Shown here piece after piece: positions 1 through 7,735 of a stretch of 64,000 bases of DNA. Source of the DNA: Microbacterium gorillae (GTDB taxonomy: Bacteria; Actinomycetota; Actinomycetes; Actinomycetales; Microbacteriaceae); the NCBI RefSeq assembly GCF_000826185.2, contig NZ_LN648875.1:740356-804355 (forward strand), written 5' to 3'. The notes below the pieces were generated by a model that worked only from the letters and a program-made list of their open reading frames with translations, did no database searches and was not told the DNA's origin. Position numbers and translations under genes: made by a program. The number at the start of each line of letters is the position of its first letter. Within the stretch, counting starts at the first letter, position 1.

Positions 1-1213
1 CCAGCGCGTCGTAATCGCGCCACACCGTCGGGTAGCCGATCTTCGGCGTGAACTTGGACAGCTTGTCGAGGGCCTTCTCGCGCGTGGCGGGGCTCATCCA
101 CTCCAGCTTCTCGATGCTGCGGCGGTAGGCCTCGATGAGGTTCGCGACCAGGACGTCCATCGCGTCCTTGGCGGCCGGCGGGAAGTGCCGGGCGACGTAC
201 TCCTTGCCGATCGCTTCACCGAGCGCACCTTCGGTGAGGGAGATGCCGCGCTTCCAGCGCTCCCGGTTCTGGGGCACACCGGTGAGAGTGGTCCCGTAGA
301 ACGCGAAGTTCTCGTCGACGAACGCGCCGGACAGGTAGGGCGCGGCGGCGTGCACGAGGCGCCAGCGCAGCCACGCCTTCCAGTCGTCCAGGCGCTCGGC
401 GGTGATCAGCTGCGACAGCGATTCGGCGAAGCTCGGCTGGTAGACGACGACCTCGTTGAACGCGTCCGGGTTGGCCACGGCCACGGCGTCGCGCCAGGGC
501 GTGAGGTCGAGCCCGGCGAGGTCGGTCAGCTCGTCCCAGGTCTTGAGGTTGTAGGTCGCCACGGCGTCCCGGCTGCGGACGTTGTCCCAGTGGTTCGCGG
601 CCACATCGGTCTCCAGGGCGAAGACGCGGTCGGCCTGCGCGGCTGCGTCCGCGACGCCGGCCAGCTCCAGCAGCCGGGCGATGTGAGCGCGATACGCCTC
701 GCGGATCTCCGCGAAGCTCTCCTCGCGGTAGTAGCTCTCATCCGGCAGCGAGATCCCGGACTGCACCAGGAACGGCACGTAGCGCTCCGGGTTGCCCGGG
801 TCCGGCTCGACGAACAGTCCGAGGACGGACGCCACACCCTCGCGGTCGAGCTGGCCCAGCAGGGTCAGCAGCGAGGCGACGTCGGTGACGGCATCGACGC
901 GGGCGAGCTGGTCGGCCAGCGGCGCGGCACCGGCGGCCTCGATGCCCTCCTCGTCCATGAAGCTGCTGTACAGGTCACCGATCTTGCGGGCGGTTCCCGT
1001 CGCGGCACTCCCCTGCGCCTCTTCCACGATCTCGCGGACATGCTTCTCGGCCTGTTCGGCCAGGAGCAGGAAGGAGCCCCAGCGCGCCTTGTCCGCGGGA
1101 ATCTCGGTGCGATCGAGCCACTCGCCATTGACGAACCGATAGAGGTCGTCCTGCGGGCGGATCGTGTCGCTGAAGTCGTTGATGGCCAGTCCGGAACGAA
1201 GGGCGTCACTCAT
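1..1213 (-). CDS. M13 family zinc metallopeptidase (PepO/neprilysin type), 3' part outside window
   Basis: The visible 404 residues begin at an ATG at 1213 and run off the window edge without a stop. They match the N-terminal domain of M13 (PepO/neprilysin) endopeptidases: an early DDLYRFVNGEWLDRTEIP stretch, then a long helical region with the typical YYREESFAEIREAYR and VATYNLKTWDEL segments. Family members are about 650 residues and their HExxH zinc site lies in the C-terminal half, so the catalytic residues are outside this window. There is no signal peptide, so the enzyme is probably cytosolic, degrading small peptides. It stands alone next to the ABC1 kinase gene, whose stop lies 68 bp away. 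The family call is firm; the substrate is unknown. Confidence 0.9.
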   Translation of the reverse strand, partial: MSDALRSGLAINDFSDTIRPQDDLYRFVNGEWLDRTEIPADKARWGSFLLLAEQAEKHVREIVEEAQGSAATGTARKIGDLYSSFMDEEGIEAAGAAPLADQLARVDAVTDVASLLTLLGQLDREGVASVLGLFVEPDPGNPERYVPFLVQSGISLPDESYYREESFAEIREAYRAHIARLLELAGVADAAAQADRVFALETDVAANHWDNVRSRDAVATYNLKTWDELTDLAGLDLTPWRDAVAVANPDAFNEVVVYQPSFAESLSQLITAERLDDWKAWLRWRLVHAAAPYLSGAFVDENFAFYGTTLTGVPQNRERWKRGISLTEGALGEAIGKEYVARHFPPAAKDAMDVLVANLIEAYRRSIEKLEWMSPATREKALDKLSKFTPKIGYPTVWRDYDAL

Positions 1214-1281
1214 CCCACCACCATACGGCCTGCGGTGCATGGTTCACCCGCTCTTGCCGGAGACGGAGGAAAGACGGAGGC

Positions 1282-2964
1282 TCAGTGGCCGGGGCGACCG
1301 CCGACCAGGGCGTAGATCCCCGGGATCGCGGACGCGCACATCAGCACGATGCCCGGCACGACGGCGGTCGGCAGCAGCAGCACCCCGCCGACCAGCAGCG
1401 CGGCGAAGAACACGCCGCCGAGGATGCGCCGCGCGAAGGACTCCAGGTTGGCCACGCGGCGGTCCAGACGACCGAGGTCGACGCGCAGTTCTCCGCGATC
1501 GACCGTGTCCAGCAGCGCGTTCGCCCGGCGCGGCAGCCGCCAGAGGGCACCCGCGTTGGCCACCGCGTCATCGACGAAGTCCCTCAGCGCCGCGCCGCCC
1601 TGCGACCGCATCAGCTCGCCGGCGAACGGCTCGATCGCATCCCACACGTTGAACCGCGGATCCAGCGACGAGCACACGCCGCTGACGAGCGAGACCGCGC
1701 GAATGATCAGCAGGAAATCCTCCGGCAACTGGAACGGCGCCTCGCGCAGCAGCTCGGAGAACTCCCGACCGAACGCGTCCAGCTCCCGCTGGTCCACCTC
1801 GCGCAGCTGCGCGAAGCCCATGCCGCCGAACCGGTCGAACACGGCCGTCATGGCGCGTTCCAGCTCCCGCGTGTCCGCCGAGGGCAGCAGCACACCCAGA
1901 GAGTCCATCGCGGCCACGAGGCCGTGGCCGTCCCGCGCGGCCGCCGCGATCAGCAGACGACGCAGCCCCGCCTGCAACACCGGGCTGCTCTCCCCCGTCA
2001 TCCCGAAGTCGATGAACGTGATCCGGAAGCCCGCGGTCTCGGCCGTGGGCGTGACGAACAGGTTGCCCGGATGGGGGTCGGCGTGGAAGAAGCCGTGCGT
2101 GAACAGCTGCTCGAACATCAGTCGGGCGAGGGCGTTCGCGACCGCGGCGGGATTGATTCCGGCCGCCCGCAGCGCCTCGACGTCATCGAGTTTGATCGCG
2201 GTGACATCCGAGAGCGTGAGGACCCGACGCGTCGTTCGCTCCCAGTCCACCACCGGGGCGGACACGCGATCGTCGCCCGCGAAATCGGCCGCGAAGCGCT
2301 CCGCGGCCCCGGCCTCGTGGAGGTAGTCGACCTCCTCCCGGCAGGTGCGCGCGAATTCCGCGACCAGGGCGGGAGCGTCCACTCGGGCCGAGACGGTGCG
2401 GAATCGCGACACCCACACCGCGACGCGGTTCAGCGCGGCGAGGTCGGTCGCCACCACGTCCTCGATGCCGGGGCGCTGCACCTTCACCACGACGTCCGTG
2501 AACCCGACGTCTGCCGCCAGCTCCGTGGTCAGACGCGCGCGGTGCGCTTGACCGAGCGAGGCGGCCGCGACGGGCTCGGCCTCGAAGGAGGCATATGCGC
2601 GTTCCAACGACATGCCCAGCTCGGACTCCGCGAGCGCGCGAATCTGCGCGAAGGGCGCCGGTGGCACGGCGTCCTGCAACGTGGCGAGTTCCGAGGTGAC
2701 CTCCGGGGGCAGCACGTCCAGTCGTGACGACAGGAACTGGCCGACCTTGATCATCAGTCCGCCGAGCTCGATCGCCATCGCCCGGAAGCGCACCGCCACC
2801 CGTTGCGTCCGCGCGCTCCGGGTCCGCTCGGCGATCCGGCGCATCCCGAGCCGCACCAGCACGATCTCGAACCACCAGGTCTGCACCAGGTAGCCGGCCG
2901 CGAAGCGGAGGATGCGACGATAACGGCTGCGGGACTCCGAGGGCACGGTCGACGTCGTGCTCAC
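1282..2964 (-). CDS. ABC1/UbiB (AarF) family atypical kinase
   Basis: 560 residues from a GTG start. The ABC1 signature is present in order: KVGQ at 73-76, an Ala-rich loop (AAASLGQAHRARL), a lysine strand (VVVKVQRPG), catalytic HADPHPGNL and the FIDFG metal motif. Two hydrophobic segments end the protein (about 510-555), as in UbiB-like membrane-anchored members. Family proteins are ATPase/kinase-like and support quinone or lipid biology; in actinobacteria, which use menaquinone, the exact role is unknown. The start lies 1 nt after the PadR stop, so the two genes form an operon that the PadR protein should control. The family call is sure; the physiological role is inference. Confidence 0.92.
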   Translation of the reverse strand: MSTTSTVPSESRSRYRRILRFAAGYLVQTWWFEIVLVRLGMRRIAERTRSARTQRVAVRFRAMAIELGGLMIKVGQFLSSRLDVLPPEVTSELATLQDAVPPAPFAQIRALAESELGMSLERAYASFEAEPVAAASLGQAHRARLTTELAADVGFTDVVVKVQRPGIEDVVATDLAALNRVAVWVSRFRTVSARVDAPALVAEFARTCREEVDYLHEAGAAERFAADFAGDDRVSAPVVDWERTTRRVLTLSDVTAIKLDDVEALRAAGINPAAVANALARLMFEQLFTHGFFHADPHPGNLFVTPTAETAGFRITFIDFGMTGESSPVLQAGLRRLLIAAAARDGHGLVAAMDSLGVLLPSADTRELERAMTAVFDRFGGMGFAQLREVDQRELDAFGREFSELLREAPFQLPEDFLLIIRAVSLVSGVCSSLDPRFNVWDAIEPFAGELMRSQGGAALRDFVDDAVANAGALWRLPRRANALLDTVDRGELRVDLGRLDRRVANLESFARRILGGVFFAALLVGGVLLLPTAVVPGIVLMCASAIPGIYALVGGRPGH

Positions 2965-2965
2965 A

Positions 2966-3529
2966 TCAGCCTTCGGCGAGCATGCCGTAGATCTTCCGCT
3001 TGGTCTCCTCCAGCAGCTTGCTCGCAGCGGCGACCTGATCGGAGCTGCCCGAACGCCCGATCTGGGCGACGGCGTGCGCGAGCTCCGCCGCGGCCTTGGT
3101 CAGTTCACCGGGGCGAGCACCGTCCCGACGACCCGCGGTCTCCCACGGCGCCTCGTCGGAATCGGAATCCTGCGCCGCCGCCCGGCCCGCCTCCGTCAGC
3201 GAGTAGACCTTGCGACCGCCGGACTCCTCGGTCTCGACGAGTCCTTCGTCCGCGAGCAGCTGCAGCGTGGGATACACCGAGCCGGCGCTCGGCTTCCAGG
3301 TCCCTCCGCTGCGCTCCTCGATCTCCTGGATGATCTGGTAGCCGTGCATCGGCTTCTCGGCGAGCAGGCCGAGAACCGAGGCGCGGACGTCACCGCGGTT
3401 CATCCGCGGGGTCGGCTTGCGGTCGAAAGCGGTGCGCAACTGGTCCATGACCTCCCACAGCGAGCCGGGCATTCCCGAGCCGCCGAAGGGGGAGCCGGCA
3501 CCGGAGCCGGCGGGGAACGATCCGTTCAT
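2966..3529 (-). CDS. PadR family transcriptional regulator
   Basis: 187 residues. The start at 3529 is chosen because an AGGAGG box lies 6 nt upstream; longer frames lack one. After a Gly/Ser-rich head comes the PadR winged helix at about 40-110 (VLGLLAEKPMHGYQIIQEIE, then SAGSVYPTLQLLADEGLV, then GRKVYSLTEAG). The C-terminal helix (about 140-185) ends in LLEETKRKIYGMLAEG. It is the first gene of a two-gene operon with the ABC1 kinase. A palindrome between it and the divergent MATE gene (3551-3582) is its probable operator. PadR proteins are usually ligand-released repressors of exporters or of membrane-stress genes, which suits both neighbours. Confidence 0.9.
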   Translation of the reverse strand: MNGSFPAGSGAGSPFGGSGMPGSLWEVMDQLRTAFDRKPTPRMNRGDVRASVLGLLAEKPMHGYQIIQEIEERSGGTWKPSAGSVYPTLQLLADEGLVETEESGGRKVYSLTEAGRAAAQDSDSDEAPWETAGRRDGARPGELTKAAAELAHAVAQIGRSGSSDQVAAASKLLEETKRKIYGMLAEG

Positions 3530-3550
3530 GATGGCCTCCTCAGGTCCTGA

Positions 3551-3582
3551 GCGATGGTCAACGATATATCGTGATCCATCGC
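3551..3582. promoter_or_regulatory. Probable PadR operator: nested 32-bp dyad
   Basis: The core ACGATATATCGT (3561-3572) is a perfect 12-bp palindrome. It is enclosed by outer arms GCGATGG (3551-3557) and CCATCGC (3576-3582), also perfectly complementary and centred on the same axis, with three unpaired bases on each side. ATAT-centred dyads are typical PadR-family sites. The element lies 22 bp upstream of the padR start and 59 bp upstream of the MATE start, so it could repress both directions. The dyad is seen directly; the regulator assignment is inference. Confidence 0.6.
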
Positions 3583-3641
3583 TCCACCACCGCCCGAGCG
3601 AGCCTCTCAGCGACCTCGCGGACTCGCCATAGGCTCGGGGA

Positions 3642-4958
3642 GTGCCCGACGTCCTGAACCGCGACATCCTCAAGCTGGCGCTGCCCGCGCTCGGGTCGTT
3701 GCTCGCGGAACCGGTGTTCCTCATCGTCGACTCGATTCTGGTGGGGCACCTGGGAACCACGCCCCTCGCCGGGCTGGGGATCGCCTCCGCGATCCTGCAG
3801 ACGATCGTCGGGCTGATGATCTTCCTGGCGTACTCGACCACGCCCGCCGTGGCACGCCGGTTCGGCGCCGGCGACGTCCGCGGCGCGGTGTCCGTGGGCA
3901 TCGACGGCATGTGGCTGGCCCTCGGCATCGGCGCCGTCCTGGGTCTGGTCGGCTACATGCTGACGCCCTGGCTCGTGGCGCTGTTCAACCCCGCCGACGA
4001 CGTCGCCGCGCAGGCGCGCGCGTACCTCGGGCTGTCCATGTGGGGGCTGCCGGCGATGCTCATCGTGTTCGCCGCGACCGGCATGCTGCGCGGTCTCCAG
4101 GACACCGTGACCCCGCTCTGGATCGCCGGGGGCGGGTTCACGGCGAACGCGCTGCTGAACTGGCTGTTCATCTACGGCTTCGGCTGGGGCATCGGCGGCT
4201 CGGCGTTCGGCACGGTCGTCGCGCAGTGGAGCATGGTCGTCGCGTACGTCATCATCGTCGCCGCACTCGCCCGGCGCCACGGTGCGAGTCGGCGCCCGCA
4301 GCGCGACGGCGTGCGGGGGTCCGCGCGCTCGGGAGGATGGATGTTCCTGCGCACCGCGAGCCTGCGCCTGGCATTCCTGCTCACCGTCGCGGTGGCGACC
4401 TCCCTCGGCACCGAAGAACTCGCCGGGTACCAGGTGGTCTTCACCATCTTCTCGACGGCCGCGTTCGCCCTGGACGCTCTCGCGATCGCGGCGCAGGCGC
4501 TCGTCGGCAAGGGGCTCGGAGCCGACGATCGGGGCACCGTGCTGCGCGTCCTGCGGCGCACCCTGGCGTGGGGACTGTGGTTCGGCGTGATCGTCGGCGT
4601 GGCCATCGGCGCGCTCTCCCCCGTCATCGGCCTGGCCTTCACCGGGGACGCGAGGCTGGCCCGCCTCATCGTCCCGGCCCTCATCATCCTCGCGGTGGCG
4701 CAGCCGATCGCCGCCGTCGTGTTCGTCCTGGACGGGGTGCTCATCGGCGCCGGTGACGCGCGATATCTGGCGATCGCCGGAGGGCTGAACCTCGTGCCGA
4801 CGATTCCAGCTCTGCTGATCGTGGTGTGGTCCGGAGTCACCGGATCGGCCGGATTGGCCTGGGTCGCGGTGTGCTTCTTCGGCGTCTACATGATCGCGCG
4901 CCTGCTGACGCTCGGATGGCGCATCCGGGGCAGCGCCTGGATGGACATCCCGGCCTGA
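3642..4958 (+). CDS. MATE family efflux transporter (DinF-like)
   Basis: 438 residues with about 12 membrane segments. The N-terminus (ILKLALPALGSLLAEPVFL, then VDSILVGHLGTTPLAGLG) is the classic MATE/DinF opening, and the two halves repeat the fold (LRLAFLLTVAVATSLGTEELAGY in the second). MATE proteins export cationic drugs or metabolites using H+ or Na+ gradients at the plasma membrane. The GTG at 3642 is the best start; its ribosome site is weak. It is divergent from padR and shares the palindrome-containing gap, so it may be a PadR target. Substrate unknown. Confidence 0.9.
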   Translation: MPDVLNRDILKLALPALGSLLAEPVFLIVDSILVGHLGTTPLAGLGIASAILQTIVGLMIFLAYSTTPAVARRFGAGDVRGAVSVGIDGMWLALGIGAVLGLVGYMLTPWLVALFNPADDVAAQARAYLGLSMWGLPAMLIVFAATGMLRGLQDTVTPLWIAGGGFTANALLNWLFIYGFGWGIGGSAFGTVVAQWSMVVAYVIIVAALARRHGASRRPQRDGVRGSARSGGWMFLRTASLRLAFLLTVAVATSLGTEELAGYQVVFTIFSTAAFALDALAIAAQALVGKGLGADDRGTVLRVLRRTLAWGLWFGVIVGVAIGALSPVIGLAFTGDARLARLIVPALIILAVAQPIAAVVFVLDGVLIGAGDARYLAIAGGLNLVPTIPALLIVVWSGVTGSAGLAWVAVCFFGVYMIARLLTLGWRIRGSAWMDIPA

Positions 4959-5019
4959 GGATCCCGCGCCCCGGGCGGGTCGAGCCGGAGCGCACGCCGC
5001 GGGCGGATACGGTTGCCCC

Positions 5020-5529
5020 ATGCGTCGCCCGATCGTGCTGTCCAGCCTCGCCGTCGCGCTGCTTCTCACCGGCTGCAGCGCCGGAGGTGACGACGAGACC
5101 GTGTCGGACCCGACCGTCGCGGGCACCACGTCCGCGACCGCAGCGCCGGACATCACCTCCGCGACGCCGCTCCCGCTCGGCCAGTTCGACGCCGACGGTT
5201 GGGCGCGGACCGCCCTGGGAGCGGGTCAGCAGGGGGACTCCGTGAAATCGGAGGTCCTGGAGACGGGCCATCCGGAGCAGGTCAGTCTGACGCAGCCGGA
5301 CGGCGCGTGGCGCGTGGATCTGATCTGCGCGGGCAACGGCGTCGTGCATCTGACGGCGACCCTCACCGTGGGCGGGAAGGCGACGGAGACGGCGGTGGCG
5401 TGCGCCACGAGTCCGGAGGCCAAACCCACCCCGGTCACACTGACGTACGACGGCGGCCCCACCGTCACGCTCGATCTCACCGTCGATGCGGAGGCGCTGG
5501 TCGCAGCCCGCATCGGCACCGCCGGCTGA
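5020..5529 (+). CDS. Small secreted lipoprotein of unknown function
   Basis: 169 residues. The N-terminus has a short basic segment, a hydrophobic core and a lipobox LLTG-Cys with the modified Cys at 19, so the mature protein is tethered to the outer face of the membrane. A Thr/Ala-rich linker (about 25-55) precedes a small, beta-rich domain (about 60-165) with no motif I recognise. It starts 61 bp after the MATE gene on the same strand, which could allow co-transcription. Function unknown; lipoprotein call from the signal only. Confidence 0.75.
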   Translation: MRRPIVLSSLAVALLLTGCSAGGDDETVSDPTVAGTTSATAAPDITSATPLPLGQFDADGWARTALGAGQQGDSVKSEVLETGHPEQVSLTQPDGAWRVDLICAGNGVVHLTATLTVGGKATETAVACATSPEAKPTPVTLTYDGGPTVTLDLTVDAEALVAARIGTAG

Positions 5530-5593
5530 CCCGGCACCCGGCGGTCGCGCGAGGGCGCGCTCCTCATCGCCCACGCCGCGTCCGCACACCCGG

Positions 5594-5629
5594 TTGACAC
5601 GTAAAGCTAATGAGCTTAGCTTTACGTGC
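5594..5629 (+). promoter_or_regulatory. Promoter with TetR-type operator; leaderless start
   Basis: TTGACA (5594-5599), a 17-bp spacer and TAGCTT (5617-5622) make a good vegetative promoter whose expected +1 falls on or next to the hydrolase ATG at 5630, so the mRNA should be leaderless. A perfect inverted repeat, ACGTAAAGCTAA / TTAGCTTTACGT with a 5-nt gap (5599-5627), fills the spacer and -10. It is A+T-rich in a G+C-rich setting. The TetR gene two positions downstream is the obvious repressor. The repeat is seen; the regulator link is inference. Confidence 0.75.
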
Positions 5630-6421
5630 ATGGACACACGATTCCTCGCCACGGACAACGGACGGCTCGCGTACGACGTGCGCGGCGACGGTCCCCTCGT
5701 GATCTGCTCGCCGGGGATGGGCGACGAGCGCGACGCATTCCACCCCCTGGCGGACCGACTGGCTGCGGCCGGGCACCGGGTGGTGACCGTCGATCTCCGC
5801 GGCCACGGCGACAGCGATGCGACCTTCACCCGGTACGGCGACGAGGCCACCGCCGACGACCTCGTCGCCGTGATGGACGAGCTGGGCGCTGAATCGGCGG
5901 TGCTGGTCGGTGCGTCGATGAGCGCCGGCGCCGCTGCGCTCGTCGCCGGGCGGACACCGCAGCGCGTCGACCGGCTCGTGCTGTGCGGACCGTTTCTGCG
6001 CAACGGCGGGTCGAAGCTGTCCGCGGCCCTGATGACGGTGGCCCTGCTTCGGCCGTGGGGCCCCGGCGTCTGGCGCTCGTTCGCCGCGTCCCTCTGGCCG
6101 GGTCTGCCGGAAGCGGACCGCCGCGCACGAGCCGCACGCGTGACCGCGAATCTGACCGACGGACGGTGGCACGCGTTCCGCGCGACGGTGGCGGGCGCCG
6201 ATCATTCCGTGCTCGCCCCCTGGCTGGCGAAGATCACCGCTCCGGCGCTCATCGTGATGGGCACGGCGGACCCGGACTGGCCGGACCCCGCCGCGGAGGC
6301 CGCGTGGATCGCACAGACGATCGGCGCTGAGGTGATGCTGGTGCCGGAAGTCGGACACGCCCCCATGCTCGAGGCGCCGGACGCCGTCGCCACCCGCGTC
6401 GCCGCGTTCCTGGCAGCCTGA
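5630..6421 (+). CDS. Alpha/beta hydrolase
   Basis: 263 residues from an ATG with no upstream ribosome site but a promoter placed for a leaderless message. The fold is clear: strand-loop VICSPGMGDERD (oxyanion region), DLRGHGDSD, nucleophile elbow GASMS with Ser96, acid loop VMGTADPDWP and catalytic His in VGHAPMLEAP near the end. Such enzymes hydrolyse esters, lactones or C-C bonds in the cytosol; substrate cannot be told. The stop is 1 nt before the TetR start, so hydrolase and repressor form one autoregulated operon, which suggests that a xenobiotic or ester induces it. Confidence 0.9.
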   Translation: MDTRFLATDNGRLAYDVRGDGPLVICSPGMGDERDAFHPLADRLAAAGHRVVTVDLRGHGDSDATFTRYGDEATADDLVAVMDELGAESAVLVGASMSAGAAALVAGRTPQRVDRLVLCGPFLRNGGSKLSAALMTVALLRPWGPGVWRSFAASLWPGLPEADRRARAARVTANLTDGRWHAFRATVAGADHSVLAPWLAKITAPALIVMGTADPDWPDPAAEAAWIAQTIGAEVMLVPEVGHAPMLEAPDAVATRVAAFLAA

Positions 6422-6422
6422 C

Positions 6423-6989
6423 GTGCCCCGCGCCGGAGTCACGTCGGACCGTGTCGTCGCCGCGGCGTCGGAGCTCGTCGACCAGGACGGCCTGGATGCG
6501 CTGTCCCTGGCCCGCGTGGCCGCGGTGTTCGGTATCGCGACACCGAGCCTGTACAAGCACGTGCCCGGCCTGCCGGCACTGCGCGACCTCGTCTCCGCGG
6601 CGGCCGCAGATGAACTGGCCGCCACGATCCTCGCCGCCACGGGCGACCTGGACGGCGCACCGGCCGTGCGCGCCGCGGCGCACGCGTACCGAGCCTGGGC
6701 TCTGGCGCACCCCGGACGCTACGAACTGCTGCTGACCGCTCCGGCTCCGGACAGCGCCGCGGAGGTCTCCGCGGACGCGCTGCTGGCGGCCATCGCCGGC
6801 CCGTTGGCGGGACTGCACCTCAGCGGCGACGCCGCCCTGCACGCGATACGGCTGCTGCGCTCCGCTCTGCACGGCTTCGTCGATCTGGAACGGCGCGGTG
6901 GGTTCGGCCTGCCCCTGTCAACGGATGCGACCTTCGCGATGCTCGTCGACGGGCTGATCACGGCTCTGCCGCGCACCGCTCACGCGTGA
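6423..6989 (+). CDS. TetR family transcriptional repressor
   Basis: 188 residues from a GTG one base after the hydrolase stop. An N-terminal TetR helix-turn-helix (about 7-50, ending ATPSLYKHVPGLPALRD) is followed by an effector domain with the RAWALAHPGRYELL stretch of the WHG-type C-terminal domain. It probably binds the 29-bp inverted repeat at the operon promoter and is released by the hydrolase substrate or a related compound. Its last 10 bp overlap the 3' end of the convergent SpoU gene. Confidence 0.9.
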   Translation: MPRAGVTSDRVVAAASELVDQDGLDALSLARVAAVFGIATPSLYKHVPGLPALRDLVSAAAADELAATILAATGDLDGAPAVRAAAHAYRAWALAHPGRYELLLTAPAPDSAAEVSADALLAAIAGPLAGLHLSGDAALHAIRLLRSALHGFVDLERRGGFGLPLSTDATFAMLVDGLITALPRTAHA

Positions 6990-7609
6990 CGGCGGCACCA
7001 CTCGTACATCACGACGGCCGCGGCCGCGCTGGCGTTGATGGAGCGCGTGGAGCCGTACTGGGTGATCTCGATGGAACCGTCGGATCCGGCCAGCGCTTCC
7101 GGCGAGAGCCCGGGACCCTCCTGACCGAACAGCAGGACGCACCGCTCGGGCAGCTCGGCCCGATCGACCGGTTGCGCGTCGCCGACGTTGTCGATCGCCA
7201 GCACCGGCAGCTGCGCGTCCTTCGCCCAGGCCAGGAACTCCTCCACCGTGGCGTGGTGAACGACGTGCTGGTACCGGTCCGTCACCATCGCGCCGCGACG
7301 GTTCCAGCGGCGGCGTCCGATGATGTGCACGGTGTCGGCGAGGAACGCGTTGGCGCTGCGCACGATCGAGCCGATGTTCATGTCGTGCTGCCAGTTCTCG
7401 ATCGCGACATGGAACGGGTGCCGGCGCTGATCGAGGTCCGCGACGATGGCCGCCATGGTCCAGTACCGGTAGCGGTCGATGACGTTCCGGGTGTCGCCGT
7501 CGCGCAGGAGGTCCGGGTCGTACTGCTCCCCCTCCGGCCAGTCCCCCGGCCACGGGCCGACACCCCAGGTGGTCCATTCCGGCGTCTCGCTAGCTGCCTC
7601 ACTCACCAC
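6980..7609 (-). CDS. SpoU/TrmH family RNA 2'-O-methyltransferase
   Basis: 209 residues. The three SPOUT motifs are visible: MNIGSIVRSANAF (motif 1), LLFGQEGPGLS (motif 2) and YGSTRSINASAAAAV (motif 3), which build the trefoil-knot AdoMet site. The N-terminal third is a shorter RNA-binding extension than in RlmB. These enzymes methylate ribose 2'-OH in tRNA or rRNA; which nucleotide is not clear. It is convergent with tetR with a 10-bp overlap. Its start lies 116 bp upstream of mntH on the other strand. Confidence 0.9.
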   Translation of the reverse strand: MVSEAASETPEWTTWGVGPWPGDWPEGEQYDPDLLRDGDTRNVIDRYRYWTMAAIVADLDQRRHPFHVAIENWQHDMNIGSIVRSANAFLADTVHIIGRRRWNRRGAMVTDRYQHVVHHATVEEFLAWAKDAQLPVLAIDNVGDAQPVDRAELPERCVLLFGQEGPGLSPEALAGSDGSIEITQYGSTRSINASAAAAVVMYEWCRRHA

Positions 7610-7690
7610 CCCAGGCTACCCAGCCGGAGGCCTCCCGCCAGGACGCGGGGATCTCCGCCCCACGCGATGCGGTCATCGCGTTCACGACTG

Positions 7691-7735
7691 TTTTAGGTGG
7701 ACCGAAAAGTCGCTATGATTTCGGCATGCCGAAAA
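7691..7735 (+). promoter_or_regulatory. mntH promoter with two MntR/DtxR-type boxes
   Basis: Two related palindromes flank a TATGAT -10 box (7714-7719). Box 1, TTTAGGTGGACCGAAA (7692-7707), covers the -35 region. Box 2, TTTCGGCATGCCGAAA (7719-7734), is a perfect 16-bp palindrome that contains the mntH ATG. The -10 is placed so that transcription starts at or beside the A of ATG, giving a leaderless mRNA. DtxR/MntR proteins bind such dyads with Mn2+ or Fe2+. The nearby DtxR-family gene at 12221 is the natural candidate. Confidence 0.72.

Noticed and set aside
1285..2727. Long open frame opposite the ABC1 kinase gene
   Set aside because: High GC makes antisense frames long; the translation is Arg/His/Gln-rich without any domain, while the minus strand has a clear kinase.
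3558..5156. 532-codon frame opposite the MATE gene
   Set aside because: Composition is Asp/Glu/Arg/His repeats typical of antisense reading; the plus strand encodes a well-formed membrane transporter.
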